From DATJGR01 sp963787045 (GTDB lineage Bacteria > Pseudomonadota > Gammaproteobacteria > Pseudomonadales > Azotimanducaceae): a DNA stretch of 64,000 nucleotides. Position 1 is the first letter of the stretch, and each line of letters opens with the position of its first letter. Of this stretch, positions 36,404 through 46,570 are shown piece by piece. Both the position numbers and the translations under genes were made by a program. The notes under the pieces were generated by a model. The model searched no databases and had not been told where the DNA came from. It worked only from the letters and a program-made list of their open reading frames with translations. The stretch covers positions 62,001 through 126,000 of the forward strand of contig CAWBBR010000012.1 of assembly GCA_963787045.1 (NCBI GenBank), in the 5' to 3' direction.

Positions 36404-37696
36404 TCACGCTGCGCGGCGCGGCCGGTGGCGCACCTGCATCGTCTTTATGCTGTTGAGGAAGTTCGTCCGCATCCGCGTGATGCCGCCGATCACCTCGATG
36501 TCCGGGTAACGTGCGAGCATTTCTTCGAGCAGCACCGTCAGCTGTATCTCGGCGAGACGCCAGCCGATGCACAAGTGCTGGCCGTAGCCGAACGAAAGAT
36601 GGCGCGGTCCGTTGCGGGTCACGTTGAACGTGAACGGATCGGCCCACTTCTCTTCGTCGCGGTTGCCGGACAGGTACCACAGCGCGACTTTGTCGCCCTT
36701 CTTGATCGTGACGCCGCGCAGCGTGTAGTCCGCCATCGCAGTGCGCCGCATGTAGATCACCGGGTGTACCCAACGGATGATCTCGTCCACCGCGCCGCCA
36801 ATCAGCGACGGATCGTCGACCAGCTTCTGTCGTTCGACCGGGAATTGCGACAGCGCGAGCGTACCGCCGGAGATCGAATTGCGCGTCGTTTCGTTGCCGG
36901 CAACGACGAGCAGAATGAATGCGGACAGATAATCCGGCACGCTCATCGGCTCGCCGTTCACCTCGGAGTTGACGAGCATCGATATCAGATCGTCGCCCGG
37001 ATTTTCTTTCCGCGCGGCGTACAGACCCATCGCGTACACCGCGAGATCCATGAACGCCTGCGTGACATGCTCGCGCGACACCGTGATGTCCGGGTCTTCG
37101 CCGCCGATGATGATGTTCGACCACTGGAACAGTTTGTGGCGGTCTTCCTGCGCAACGCCGAACAGTTCCGCGAGCATCTGAATCGGCAATTCCGCCGCGA
37201 CGCTCGAGATGAACTCGCACTCGGTCTGCGTTTGCCATCGCGTCGAGGATCACTCGAGCCCGCTCTCGGATCCGCGGCGTCAGCGCGTCGAGGCGTTGCG
37301 GCGTGAAGCCGGGCGCCACCATGCGACGATGCTGCACGTGCTCCGGCGGGTCCATGCCGATCATGCTGCGGCCGTCTTCGAACTGCTGAGAAGCGGCGGT
37401 CGCGCTGGTGCAGCTGTTCGAGCGGCATGCCCTGGCGCGATTGGCGATCATCTCGGCATCGGGCAACGTGATGCCGCCGTGACGATCGTCGGAACTGAAG
37501 ATCTGCGGCAGTTTCGAGATCGTCTGAATGTCGTCGTACTTCGTGATCGACCAGAAGCCGGGGCCGCCCCACGGCTCAGGACACCACGCGACCGGCTCCT
37601 CTCGGCGGAACTGCGTGAAGATCGCGTGTGGCTTCGCGAGTCTTGGAACGTGTCAGCGTGGGACAACGAGATTCGGTCTTGCTGGCTGACTGGCAT
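36404..37696 (-). pseudogene. Cytochrome P450, CYP125/CYP124-like, with several frameshifts
   Basis: The heme-binding motif FGYGQHLCIGWRLAE and the I-helix VVAGNETTRNSISGG are intact in the C-terminal 261 residues. The ExxR helix and the terminal NFLNSIKTM segment match CYP125/CYP124/CYP142 enzymes, which hydroxylate sterol side chains or methyl-branched lipids. The N-terminal 170 residues can be followed only by changing frame near 37636 (one base missing), 37432 (missing), 37383 (extra) and 37232 (extra, in AAA). Joined, they read SLSHADTF, then PEPWGGPGFWSITKYDD, then MDPPEH. The net shift is zero. Decay or sequencing error cannot be told apart here. Confidence 0.75.
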
Positions 37697-37738
37697 GGCG
37701 GCGAACTCGGAATGGGAAATGGATGGGGGGGTAGGGTC

Positions 37739-38383
37739 TTACGGGGCGTCGCTGAACGCGAGTTGCGCGCCGCGAACCACTTCCATTGAACCATCCCAGA
37801 TCATCGAGACGGCGACATACAGGATGGTGATGAGGCCGACGTACGCGATCCAGTGATAACGCTGCAACCAGCGCGCCAGTACCGTGGCGCAGAAACCCAT
37901 GAAGGCGATCGACAGCGTCAGGCCGAACACGAGAACCCAGGTGTGGTCGCGAGCGATACCGGCGACGGCGAGGACGTTGTCGAGCGACATCGAGATATCG
38001 GCGACGACGATCTGGGTGATGGCTTTACCGACGGTTTTGGTCGGTGGGTGATGACCCGTGGCGCCCCCTGAGTAGATGCCGGCGGGGCTGAGTTGCATGG
38101 TGCGGACCGATTCGATTTCCCGCCACAGCTTCCAGCAGACCCACAACAGCAGCAGGCCGCCGGCCAGCATCAGTCCGACAATCTGCATCAGGTGGACGGT
38201 GGCAACGGCAAACAAAACCCGCACCACGGTGGCGGCGCAGATCCCGATCATCAGCAATTGGGCGCGTTGGCGGGCGGGGAAACTCGCGACGGCCATCGCG
38301 ATGACGATGGCGTTGTCGCCTGCAAGAACGAGGTCGACCAGAATGACCTGGAAAAACGCCGAAAGCTCAGCGGCCCAGGTCAC
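37739..38383 (-). CDS. TerC-family (YjbE-type) integral membrane protein
   Basis: 214 residues with about seven hydrophobic helices. The two conserved acidic signatures of the family are present: DLVLAGDNAIVIA in the first half and VADISMSLDNVLAVAGIA in the second. Members export or handle divalent metals, notably Mn. I looked upstream for the yybP-ykoY Mn riboswitch that often precedes such genes and did not find its conserved core. Confidence 0.85.
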   Translation of the reverse strand: MTWAAELSAFFQVILVDLVLAGDNAIVIAMAVASFPARQRAQLLMIGICAATVVRVLFAVATVHLMQIVGLMLAGGLLLLWVCWKLWREIESVRTMQLSPAGIYSGGATGHHPPTKTVGKAITQIVVADISMSLDNVLAVAGIARDHTWVLVFGLTLSIAFMGFCATVLARWLQRYHWIAYVGLITILYVAVSMIWDGSMEVVRGAQLAFSDAP

Positions 38384-38561
38384 ACCTGACCTCGAGCGCT
38401 GTATAGATCACGACCAGTTCTGCCGCGCTGGCGTCGCATCTGACTCCGATCCCCCGGAAATGCCCGATCGAATATCCATATTCCATTGGGTTGGGTCAAT
38501 AGGTAACACCGCCCCAGGCCTGTAAGGAATGACTTACGGCCGGTTTAACTGTCGAGCAGTG

Positions 38562-39512
38562 CTACTTTCCGGCAAGCGGCGCGACGATTTCCTGCGCAAA
38601 CCGCTCCACTTGGGCGCGCTCCTGACCCTGAATGACGAGGTAGCTGATGCCGGTCTCCTCGCGCCGCCGTTGCAGCAAATCCCTTACCTCGGACGCCGAA
38701 CCGATCAGGAACAAGGGACACGCCGCAACCTCCGCCCCGGTCATGCCGGTATTGGCGCCGACCATCTCGCGCACTGGCTTCGGGTCGTCCGTAATCGCCG
38801 TCATGAACACCAGCGCGTTGAGTTCGATCGCGTCCGGATCGCGCCCGGCCGCTTCTGCAGCGGCACGTACCCAACCGATCTTCTGACGAATGGTCTCGGG
38901 CGTGATGTCGAGCGCCGTAGCGGCCGTGATGCGCCCTTCCGGAATCTTCGGGTTGATGCCGACGATGTCTGCGTGACGACCGGCGACCGCCAACAGTTTT
39001 GCCCCGCCGCCACCGATCAGTACCTGTGGCGGCGACGGCATCTCGATCTTCAACGGCGCTTCTTTCACCTGATAGTGTTTGCCGTCGAACGTCGTTTTCT
39101 TCTTCGACCACATCGACCGGATGATCGTCAGCGCTTCTTCCAGTCGTTCGATTCGCACGCTCGGCTTGTCGTATTGCATGCCGGCCCATTCGTAGTCGTC
39201 GATCATCCAGCCGGCGCCGATACCGAACTCGTGTCTGCCGTTCGACATCGCCTGCAGCGTGGCGGCTTGTCGCGCATAGATCACCGGATGCCGGTAATCG
39301 ATACCGTACACGAGGGCACCAACGCGCAGCGTGCGCGTGACCGCAGCCACTCCCCCGAGCATCGTCGTTGGATCCCATTGCGTAGCCGAGAAATGGTCCG
39401 GCACGACCAGCGACGAATAGCCGAGCGCTTCGATGCTCCGCGCGCTTTCCGCCCAGTCGCCCACCGGGAGGCTCGACAGCTGAACTCCAAATCGAAAGGG
39501 CCTTGCTGCCAT
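38562..39512 (-). CDS. LLM-class (probably F420-dependent) oxidoreductase
   Basis: 316 residues of TIM-barrel luciferase-like monooxygenase fold (RFGVQLSSLP, PDHFSATQWDP, HEFGIGAGWM, PQVLIGGGGAKLL). Subfamilies with this pattern and length use coenzyme F420 as found in actinobacteria. With the deazaflavin-dependent gene 1.5 kb away, this hints that the host makes F420. An FMN cofactor cannot be ruled out. Confidence 0.8.
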   Translation of the reverse strand: MAARPFRFGVQLSSLPVGDWAESARSIEALGYSSLVVPDHFSATQWDPTTMLGGVAAVTRTLRVGALVYGIDYRHPVIYARQAATLQAMSNGRHEFGIGAGWMIDDYEWAGMQYDKPSVRIERLEEALTIIRSMWSKKKTTFDGKHYQVKEAPLKIEMPSPPQVLIGGGGAKLLAVAGRHADIVGINPKIPEGRITAATALDITPETIRQKIGWVRAAAEAAGRDPDAIELNALVFMTAITDDPKPVREMVGANTGMTGAEVAACPLFLIGSASEVRDLLQRRREETGISYLVIQGQERAQVERFAQEIVAPLAGK

Positions 39513-39520
39513 ATTGCGCC

Positions 39521-40872
39521 TCAGACGCTCGGACCATTCGCGCCGTCGGGAATCCAGCTGCCATGGAACCCATACGGCACGCGCACCGGCAGATGCACCG
39601 TCGCAATCGGTGGCGCGGCAAGATCCTGCGCGTTCAGCACGACCAGCTCGCTCTTGCGGCTCGCTTCGTCGTACACGAACGTCATCAAGTAACCGTCGTC
39701 TTCCGCTTTTGCGCCTTCTCGCGCGACGAAGTACGGCTCCGCGCCGTGGCGTCCGGCGCCGAATTCGAACGATGCGGACGCGCCGGTCTGCAGGTCGTGC
39801 TTGAGAATGGACGGGAAGCCGTTGCCGACGACGGCGACGCTATAACCAAATCGATACGGTTTGGCGGACAGGCTCGGGTTGAAGCGCGGAAACTCCTGCG
39901 CGCGGTCGTCGATGCGTTGCTCGTTCACGCGGCGCGTCTTCGGATCGATCGTCCAACGATCCAGTGTCGCGAGACTGTCGCCGAATGGACCGGTGTGGTC
40001 CTGATCGAACATTCGCTGATAGCGGCACACGTCGATCACGACGCGGCCTTCCGCATCCTCGAACGCGTTCATCGGATGAAACACGTAGCACGCACCGACC
40101 TCGACCCAGACGATGTCCTTCGCTTCACCGTTGCGCGGCAACAAGCCGACGCGCGGCTGATAGTCGTTGTTCCACGCGAACGGAAAGTTCGAGCCCGCCA
40201 TCGCCATTTCGAGATTGATCGTCACCGGCAGGTCGTACACGACGACGTAGTTCGGCGTAAGACTCACGTCATGCACCATCGTCATGCCCGGGCACGGGAA
40301 TGTTCACCGTACGCACCACGCGACCGTTGCTGCCGACGTGCACGTATTGCAGGTGGTCCGCCCAATCGGGCCAGTGATAACAGACTGCGTGCAGATCGCC
40401 GGTATCGGGGTCGACCTTCGGATGCGCGGTGAAGGTGCGATCGGCCAGCGTTCCAAAGAATGCGTTTACGCCGAGCGTGTCGAGTTCGTCCGACAGCTCT
40501 ACCGGCGGCGAGCCGGCCTCGACCAACGCCCACGTTCTTCCGGCGTGACCGATCACGTGCGTGTTGTTTGCACCGGCGAGCTCGCGTCCCGCCGACGTCT
40601 TCGCCCAGCGCTTCGACGACCGCGGCGCCGCGTACCCAACGGTTGCGATACCACTGCGCGCGTCCGTTCGACAGTCGCACACCGTGCACCATGCCGGCGC
40701 CGGTGAACCAATGGTGCTTAGCCGGATCGACCGGCCCCATCGGGTTCGGACCGTTGCGCAGATAGCGGCCGTTCAATTCGCGCGGAATCACGCCGGTGAC
40801 ACGCATATGGGCCGTGGTGATTTCTTCGGCGACCGGCGCGAAGTTGTCGTTCAGATAGCGATTCGCGTTCAT
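39521..40872 (-). CDS. Carotenoid oxygenase-family protein (frameshifted twice)
   Basis: About 449 residues once two extra bases are removed, near 40587 (in GCGTCCC) and near 40288 (in GCCCGGGC). The joined frames read ELNGRYLRNGPNP, then GANNTHVIGHAG, then NIPVPGMTMVHDVSLT, with four histidines expected to bind Fe(II) (in GHAG, TAHPK, VHDVSLT and the terminal YGFHGSW). The span is 3n+2 bases, matching two insertions. Family members cleave carotenoids, stilbenes or lignin-derived alkenes. Confidence 0.8.
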
Positions 40873-40970
40873 AGGGCGGATCTCGTGGTTGCGAGTGGAA
40901 TCGGCGCGTTGGCGACGCCCGATTGCCGCGTGCGAGAATCGCCGCTCTTTCACTTTCGGGCAGAGCGATC

Positions 40971-41405
40971 ATGGCGAAGCAGAACGAGCCGGCACGACAG
41001 CTACCGGACTGGATTGTGGACCATATGCGCAAGTATGTGGAGACGGACGGCAAGGACGGACACATCTGGAACGGCGTGCCGACGTTGTTGCTCACCACCA
41101 CCGGGCGGCGCTCGAAACGGGCGCAGATGTTGCCGCTGATCTACGGCAAGGACGGCGATCGCTATGTGATCGTCGCGTCGAAAGGCGGCGATCCGAATCA
41201 TCCCGCCTGGTATCTGAACCTGGTCGCGCAGCCGCAAGTGAAATTGCAGGTCGGCGCCGACAAATTCAATGCGAAAGCGCGCGACGCGACGGCCAAAGAA
41301 CGGCCGGCGCTGTGGTCCTTGATGGCGAAGATCTGGCCGCCTTACGACGACTACCAGAAAAAGACGGAGCGGCAGATTCCGATCGTTGTGCTCGAGCGCG
41401 CCTGA
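40971..41405 (+). CDS. Deazaflavin (F420)-dependent nitroreductase-family protein
   Basis: 144 residues of split-barrel fold. LLTTTGRRSKRAQMLPLIYGKDGDRYVIVASKGG and HPAWYLNLVAQP are the signature of the Ddn/Rv3547 family, which uses reduced F420. In mycobacteria these enzymes activate nitroimidazoles and reduce quinones. The ATG at 40971 gives the usual length. It is divergent from the carotenoid oxygenase. Confidence 0.86.
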   Translation: MAKQNEPARQLPDWIVDHMRKYVETDGKDGHIWNGVPTLLLTTTGRRSKRAQMLPLIYGKDGDRYVIVASKGGDPNHPAWYLNLVAQPQVKLQVGADKFNAKARDATAKERPALWSLMAKIWPPYDDYQKKTERQIPIVVLERA

Positions 41406-41430
41406 ACTGAACTGTTAGGCGCGTCGAAAC

Positions 41431-44400
41431 TCAACGGTGCGCGACGAGGTCGCAGTCGTGACCGGCGCATGCCGCAGGTTCGCCGGAGTGCTGCAAGATC
41501 GGCTCCAGGTCGGGCAATAGGCTGCCCAGCACGCGCACCGGCAGGCTGCTGGTGAACTGGTAATTCGCCGCGTCCGCACCGGGCACGAACGCCGTGATGT
41601 TGCCGAAGAAGCGTCCGTCGATCATGAACACGAACGTGGCCGCCCGGTTGACCACGCGCGACTCGATCAACCGGCCACGCCCGGCGAACGTCTTGCTGCG
41701 GTGATCGCCGGTGCCGGTCTTTCCGGCCACGACGTGCTCCACGCCGTTCGCTTTCATCTTCGACTTCAACGCGATGGCGGTTCCGCCGTCGACGACCTTC
41801 ACCAACGCCGAGCGCACGACGGACGCAATCTCCGGCGACAGCACGCGCTCGCCATCGGAGGCGGACCGCTGCAAACGAGTTTCATAAGGGGTGTTGGCCG
41901 CGAAGTGCAGATCGTCGATCAGCACGACGGGGTAACGAACGCCGTCGTTCGCGATGATGCCCATCAGCTCGGCCAACGCGCCGGGACGGTCGCCGGATGC
42001 GCCGAGCGCGGTGGCGAGCGACGGCGTCAGTGAGGCGAACGGATAGCCGAGGCGTTGCCAGTGATCGTGCACTTCGAGGAACGCGTCGATTTCGAACAAC
42101 TGCGCGATGCGCCGATCCTGGCCGCTGCGGCGGCTGCTCTTCAGCAGCCACGCGTACACGCTCTGTCGCGCGTCGGCGCTGGCCGCCACCACTTCCGACA
42201 AGGTCGCGTTCGGATGTGTCTCGAGATACGCGAGAACCCACAACTCGAGCGGATGCACGCGCGCCAGATAGCCGCGGTCGTTCAACGAGAAGCGGTCGGG
42301 GGAATACTTGTCGTACAACGCGGAGACGTCTTTGTCCGTCATCGGCTGCGAACGCGAATGCTCCGCAAGATACGCGGCGAGCACGCGCGGCGGCGCATCG
42401 GGGCGCACCGAACGCACCACCGTCGCCACTTTCCGCGGCGCCACGCGTTCGCCTTCCAACGCGAGCTCGAGCGCCGCGTCGCGCGACTGCCCGGAATACT
42501 TGCGGTAGAACCGGTACACGAACTGTCGCCCTTCGCTGTCGGCAAAGCGCGCGAGGTAGGCGCCTCGCTCCGGATGTTTCGGATCGTCGAACAACGCCGC
42601 CGCGACCGACGGCTCGCGGTACGTGAGGTGATCGGTGATCTCGCGCATCAGTCGCACGAACACGAGGTTCACGGAGTTCTGCAGCGCGTGTTCCACCGTC
42701 AGGATGCGATCGTTGTCGTTGCGATCGAAGTTCGAGAACGTCTGCGCGCCGCTGCCGGTGAGGAACGTCTGATACGGACTCGCCGAGTAACGGCGTTGCA
42801 TCGCCGCTTGCAGCGTGCTGGTCAGATCCGCACCGGGATTCTCGATCAGATATTCGACCACCCACGCCGACAGTCGATCCTTTTCGGGCACATGCAGACG
42901 CGCGCAGTTCCGCCGGACTCATGCCGACATAACGATCGTGCGTTTCCTCGACCAGTTCGAGATACGTCACCAACGTGCGGAGCTTCGCAGTCGAACCAAG
43001 GTCGATGCGCGCGCCGGTGTTGATGTCGAACGGCTGCTCGAGGCTGTCGGTATTGATCCGCAGCAGATTGCCGCGCGGGCTGCGCTCGTACAGCGTGAAG
43101 CTGTAGATCACCTTGCCGGGATCGCTCGAGCCGAGCAGGTGATCGCCGATCAGGCCGAGCTTGTGCAGCGTGGCCGGATCTTTGAGGCTCGATAGCCGCG
43201 CGTTGATCGAACTCTGGATCGGCGCATCGATCGTGGTGCGCGCGTCGAGGTCATAACGATCGAGCGCGTACAGGCCGTCGACGTTCAGCAGATTCGCGAG
43301 CCTGCCGCGCGCCAGGTTGATGTCTTTCTGCTCGACGTAGTGCGTCGCCGACGCCGGGCGTTCTTCGTGATGGCCAAATGTCGAGAGGCGCTGTTCGAGC
43401 GCCGCGTCGCGCAGTGCAGGCGAAATGACGCCGGCGCCCGCCAACACCCGCACATAGCTGTCGGTCAACGTTTCGAGGTCGGCCGGACTCTGACCGAGGT
43501 AATAGGTAGGCCGCCGCGCAGCCACGATCAGGCTCAGTGCCTGCTTATATGCCGCGGCGCCGCCCTCTGAGTCGGAGTCGGCGGCGACGAGCTTGCGATT
43601 CACGGCATCGAAGGTCTCGCCGTACCACGCCTGCAACCCGTCGCCGAGTCCGATGATCTCACCCTGGTCCGACCGGCCGGCCAGCGGCAGCGAGTTGATG
43701 TAGTCGAGCACCAGCTGGCGGCGCGCCTGCTGGTTGTCGATGCCGCCGCGGTAGATGCGGACGCTGGCAGACGCCATCTGCCGCAGCTTCTCGCCGATCG
43801 TTTCGGTGCGGCCGCCCGGAGAATGTCTGAACTTCTCGAGTTGCGTCGCCAGCGTGCTGCCGCCGATCACCGGATCGTCGATTCCGGCGTAACTGAGCAC
43901 GCGCAAACCGGCCGCCTTGGATAGCCGTTCCCAATCCATCACCGGGTTGCGGGTCCAGCGGCCATCGAGCAGCTCACGGTCTTCGACGAACAGCAGGCTC
44001 GCCACCACCAGCGGGGGAATCGCCTCGAAGCGGTCGTAAATGAAGTGCGGGTAGCGCGCGGTATAAATCATGCGTCCGCCGCCGTCGAACAGCGTCAAGC
44101 CGGCTCGCGCCTTCTCCGGATAGATGACGTCGAGTCCGCGCTCGCTCAGCGCGCGCATCTGCGCGGACGGACGCGCCTGACTCACCACTTCGAAGCCACC
44201 GTTACGCAACCGCGCGACGTTCGTCGGCAGATTGGCGTAGCCGAGGCGCAGGTCGTACGGCCCTCGATCGGGCGTAATCGGCGAAGGGTCCGCGCCGGCC
44301 GCCAGATGGAATCCCAACGGCTGCGCAACGCGCGACCACAGTTCCGCCTGCAGCGTCGAATACCGCAACTCGTGCGAGACGATGATCAATAGACCGATGA

Positions 44401-44635
44401 TTGCGATCGGCGTGAGCAGTTGGCGATCGGTGAAGCGCGGGCCGCGGCGCGGCGCGTTGCCGCGGATCGGCGTCGCTTGCGGATCTTCGAAGCCGGCGTT
44501 GGTCGGCACCGGCACGTCGGCGTGGACGAACCGCGGCGCGAGGATGAGCGGCAGCAGATCGCGCGCACCATCATCGTCCCGCGACGACGGGAGCGTCGGC
44601 GCCGTCCGATCAATGTCTCGGGCGAGCGCGCTCAT
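41431..44635 (-). CDS. Divergent class A penicillin-binding protein (GT51 plus transpeptidase; frameshifted)
   Basis: About 1,067 residues after removal of one extra base near 42898 (rejoining SPAELRA to LHVPEKDRLSAW). There is one N-terminal membrane anchor (about residues 73-90), then a GT51-like domain with VEDREL and GGSTLATQLEKF motifs. The C-terminal transpeptidase has S-x-x-K in GSTAK, S-x-N in NSVN and KTGTG. Several hundred residues of unusual insert separate these motifs. It is larger and more divergent than PBP1A or 1B. It would polymerise and crosslink peptidoglycan at the periplasmic face. Confidence 0.8.
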
Positions 44636-44835
44636 CGGTCAATCCAGCACATCTATTGCCGTCCCCACGGCCCCGTTACTACCCACGACCCTTGGCCATT
44701 CTCCACGGTTCGCGGCAACTCATTGTCGCGAATGTGTAGGCGATCAGGTAGGGGTGGTCGACACGGGTTTCAATCGGGCCGTCGCTCGCCCTCCTCTTCG
44801 TTCGCAGCGGAGCGTCGGAACGCCCCGTCGGGATC

Positions 44836-46461
44836 TCACTGCCGGAGCTGCGCCTCGGCGAATTCACGGATGTGTTTGTAGTCGGCCTTGCCGTTCGGAG
44901 CCCGCGCCAGATCTGGCTTGGCGAGGATCCGTTTCGGCACTTTGTAGGCGGCAATGCGGGTGCGCACGAAGTCTTTCAACTCGATTTCGTCGAGCGTCAT
45001 GCCCGGCTCGAGTTGCACCACCGCGGTGATGGCCTGACCCCATTTCGCGTCGGTGATTCCGACCACCAGGGCGTCCGCCACCGACGCATGGGCCTTCAGC
45101 GCCTCCTCGACTTCCTCCGGGTACACCTTTTCGCCGGCGGTGTTGATGCAGTTGCTGCCGCGACCGAGCAGCGTCAGCGTACCGTCCGCCTCCACACGCA
45201 CCCAATCGCCGGGGATCGAGTAGCGCACCCCGCCGATCACCGGGAACGTCTTCGCCGTCTTGGCCTCGTCCTTGTAGTAACCGACCGGCAACGGCCCGCT
45301 CACCGCCACCATGCCGGATTCGCCGGAGCCCGGGCGAACTTCGCGATGGTCTTCGGTGAATACCTTGCACGTCGGGCCAAGCGAGAACCGCGCGACGTCG
45401 ACGGCCTGATCGCGAGTCATCACCGAACTGCCCAGCCCGAGCGCCTCGGACGAGGCAAATCCGTCGACGAGCGTCAGGGCGGGATTGTGGCGGAGCAGCC
45501 CCGCTTTGATTTCGCGCGTCCACATGACGCCGGAAGAACTGATGAAGCGCAGCGACGAGATATCGGGCTTCACCGTGGCCGCATCCAACGCTTCCACGAG
45601 GGGGCGCGCGAACGCGTCGCCCACGATCGTAGCGGCCGTGATTTTGTGACGCTCGATCGCGGCCAACGCCTCATCGGGGTCGAAGCTGCGCGCGGGCAAC
45701 GTGACGCACGTGCCGCCGTGCGTCATGGCGGAGACCGAGGAAAGCAGCCCGGTGCCGTGCATCATCGGCGGCAACGGCAGATTTACGGGCGGCGGTTCGA
45801 GCCGCAAACGCTCGATGTAGGCGGCGAGATCCGGCGACGGCGGCACACCGATGCGCGGATTGCCGCCGGCGCCGGTGCCGCGCCACAAATCGTCGTGACG
45901 CCACATCACGCCTTTCGGCATCCCGGTCGTCCCGCCGGTATAGAGGAACAGCATGTCGTCGCCCGAGCGCTGGATGCCCAGCGGCGCGCCATTGCCAACG
46001 CTCGCCAGCGTTTCGTACTCGATGACGTCGTCGGCGCCGGGATGTCCGTCCGCGACCTCGATCCAGTGGCGCACCTTCGGAAGCTGCGCGCGGATCGCCG
46101 CAACCCGCGCCGCGAACTCGGCCGTGTACAGAACGACCGTCGCGTCGGCGTTGTCGAGCAGATACACGAGTTCGTGATCGACATAGCGGTAGTTCACGTT
46201 GACGTGCGTCAGCCGCGCCTTGAACGCCGCGGCGATGCCTTCGCTGTATTCGGCGCGATTGCGCATGTAGAACGCGATTTTGTCGCCCGGCCGCGCGCGC
46301 TCGTGCAGGGCACGCGCCAGATTGTTGGTGCGGCGCGTGAAATCGCGCCATCGCACGACGTGATCGGCGTGGACCAGTGCAATGCGCGACGGATCGACCA
46401 CCGCATCGACGGCATCGAGAATGTCGCCGTAGTTCCAACCCGCCGCTGAACTTTCCGCCAT
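44836..46461 (-). CDS. Acyl-CoA synthetase (FadD-like AMP-dependent ligase)
   Basis: 541 residues of the ANL superfamily: phosphate loop YTGGTTGMPKGV, GDWVRVEADG, and the C-terminal lysine in APNGKADYK that completes adenylation. It forms acyl-CoA from a free acid. The pattern (MMHGTG, VDGFASSE) resembles fatty-acyl and steroid-side-chain CoA ligases. A divergent helicase gene follows. The substrate chain length is unknown. Confidence 0.9.
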   Translation of the reverse strand: MAESSAAGWNYGDILDAVDAVVDPSRIALVHADHVVRWRDFTRRTNNLARALHERARPGDKIAFYMRNRAEYSEGIAAAFKARLTHVNVNYRYVDHELVYLLDNADATVVLYTAEFAARVAAIRAQLPKVRHWIEVADGHPGADDVIEYETLASVGNGAPLGIQRSGDDMLFLYTGGTTGMPKGVMWRHDDLWRGTGAGGNPRIGVPPSPDLAAYIERLRLEPPPVNLPLPPMMHGTGLLSSVSAMTHGGTCVTLPARSFDPDEALAAIERHKITAATIVGDAFARPLVEALDAATVKPDISSLRFISSSGVMWTREIKAGLLRHNPALTLVDGFASSEALGLGSSVMTRDQAVDVARFSLGPTCKVFTEDHREVRPGSGESGMVAVSGPLPVGYYKDEAKTAKTFPVIGGVRYSIPGDWVRVEADGTLTLLGRGSNCINTAGEKVYPEEVEEALKAHASVADALVVGITDAKWGQAITAVVQLEPGMTLDEIELKDFVRTRIAAYKVPKRILAKPDLARAPNGKADYKHIREFAEAQLRQ

Positions 46462-46570
46462 GTTTTCCCCCTTCGCGCAGTCGTCGAGACGATAGCACAG
46501 CCGCTATCCGTTCAGACTTGGCGACCCGAGTGCGTTACGCTAGTCTGCCCTCTTTTTGTCCGCCCACTCG

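Noticed and set aside
38384..38530. Possible yybP-ykoY Mn riboswitch before the TerC-type gene
   Set aside because: The conserved core of that riboswitch was looked for on the minus strand and not found.
41397..41423. 7-bp inverted repeat at the stop of the Ddn-like gene as a terminator
   Set aside because: The stem is short, the loop is 13 bases and no U run follows, so it is not a convincing terminator.
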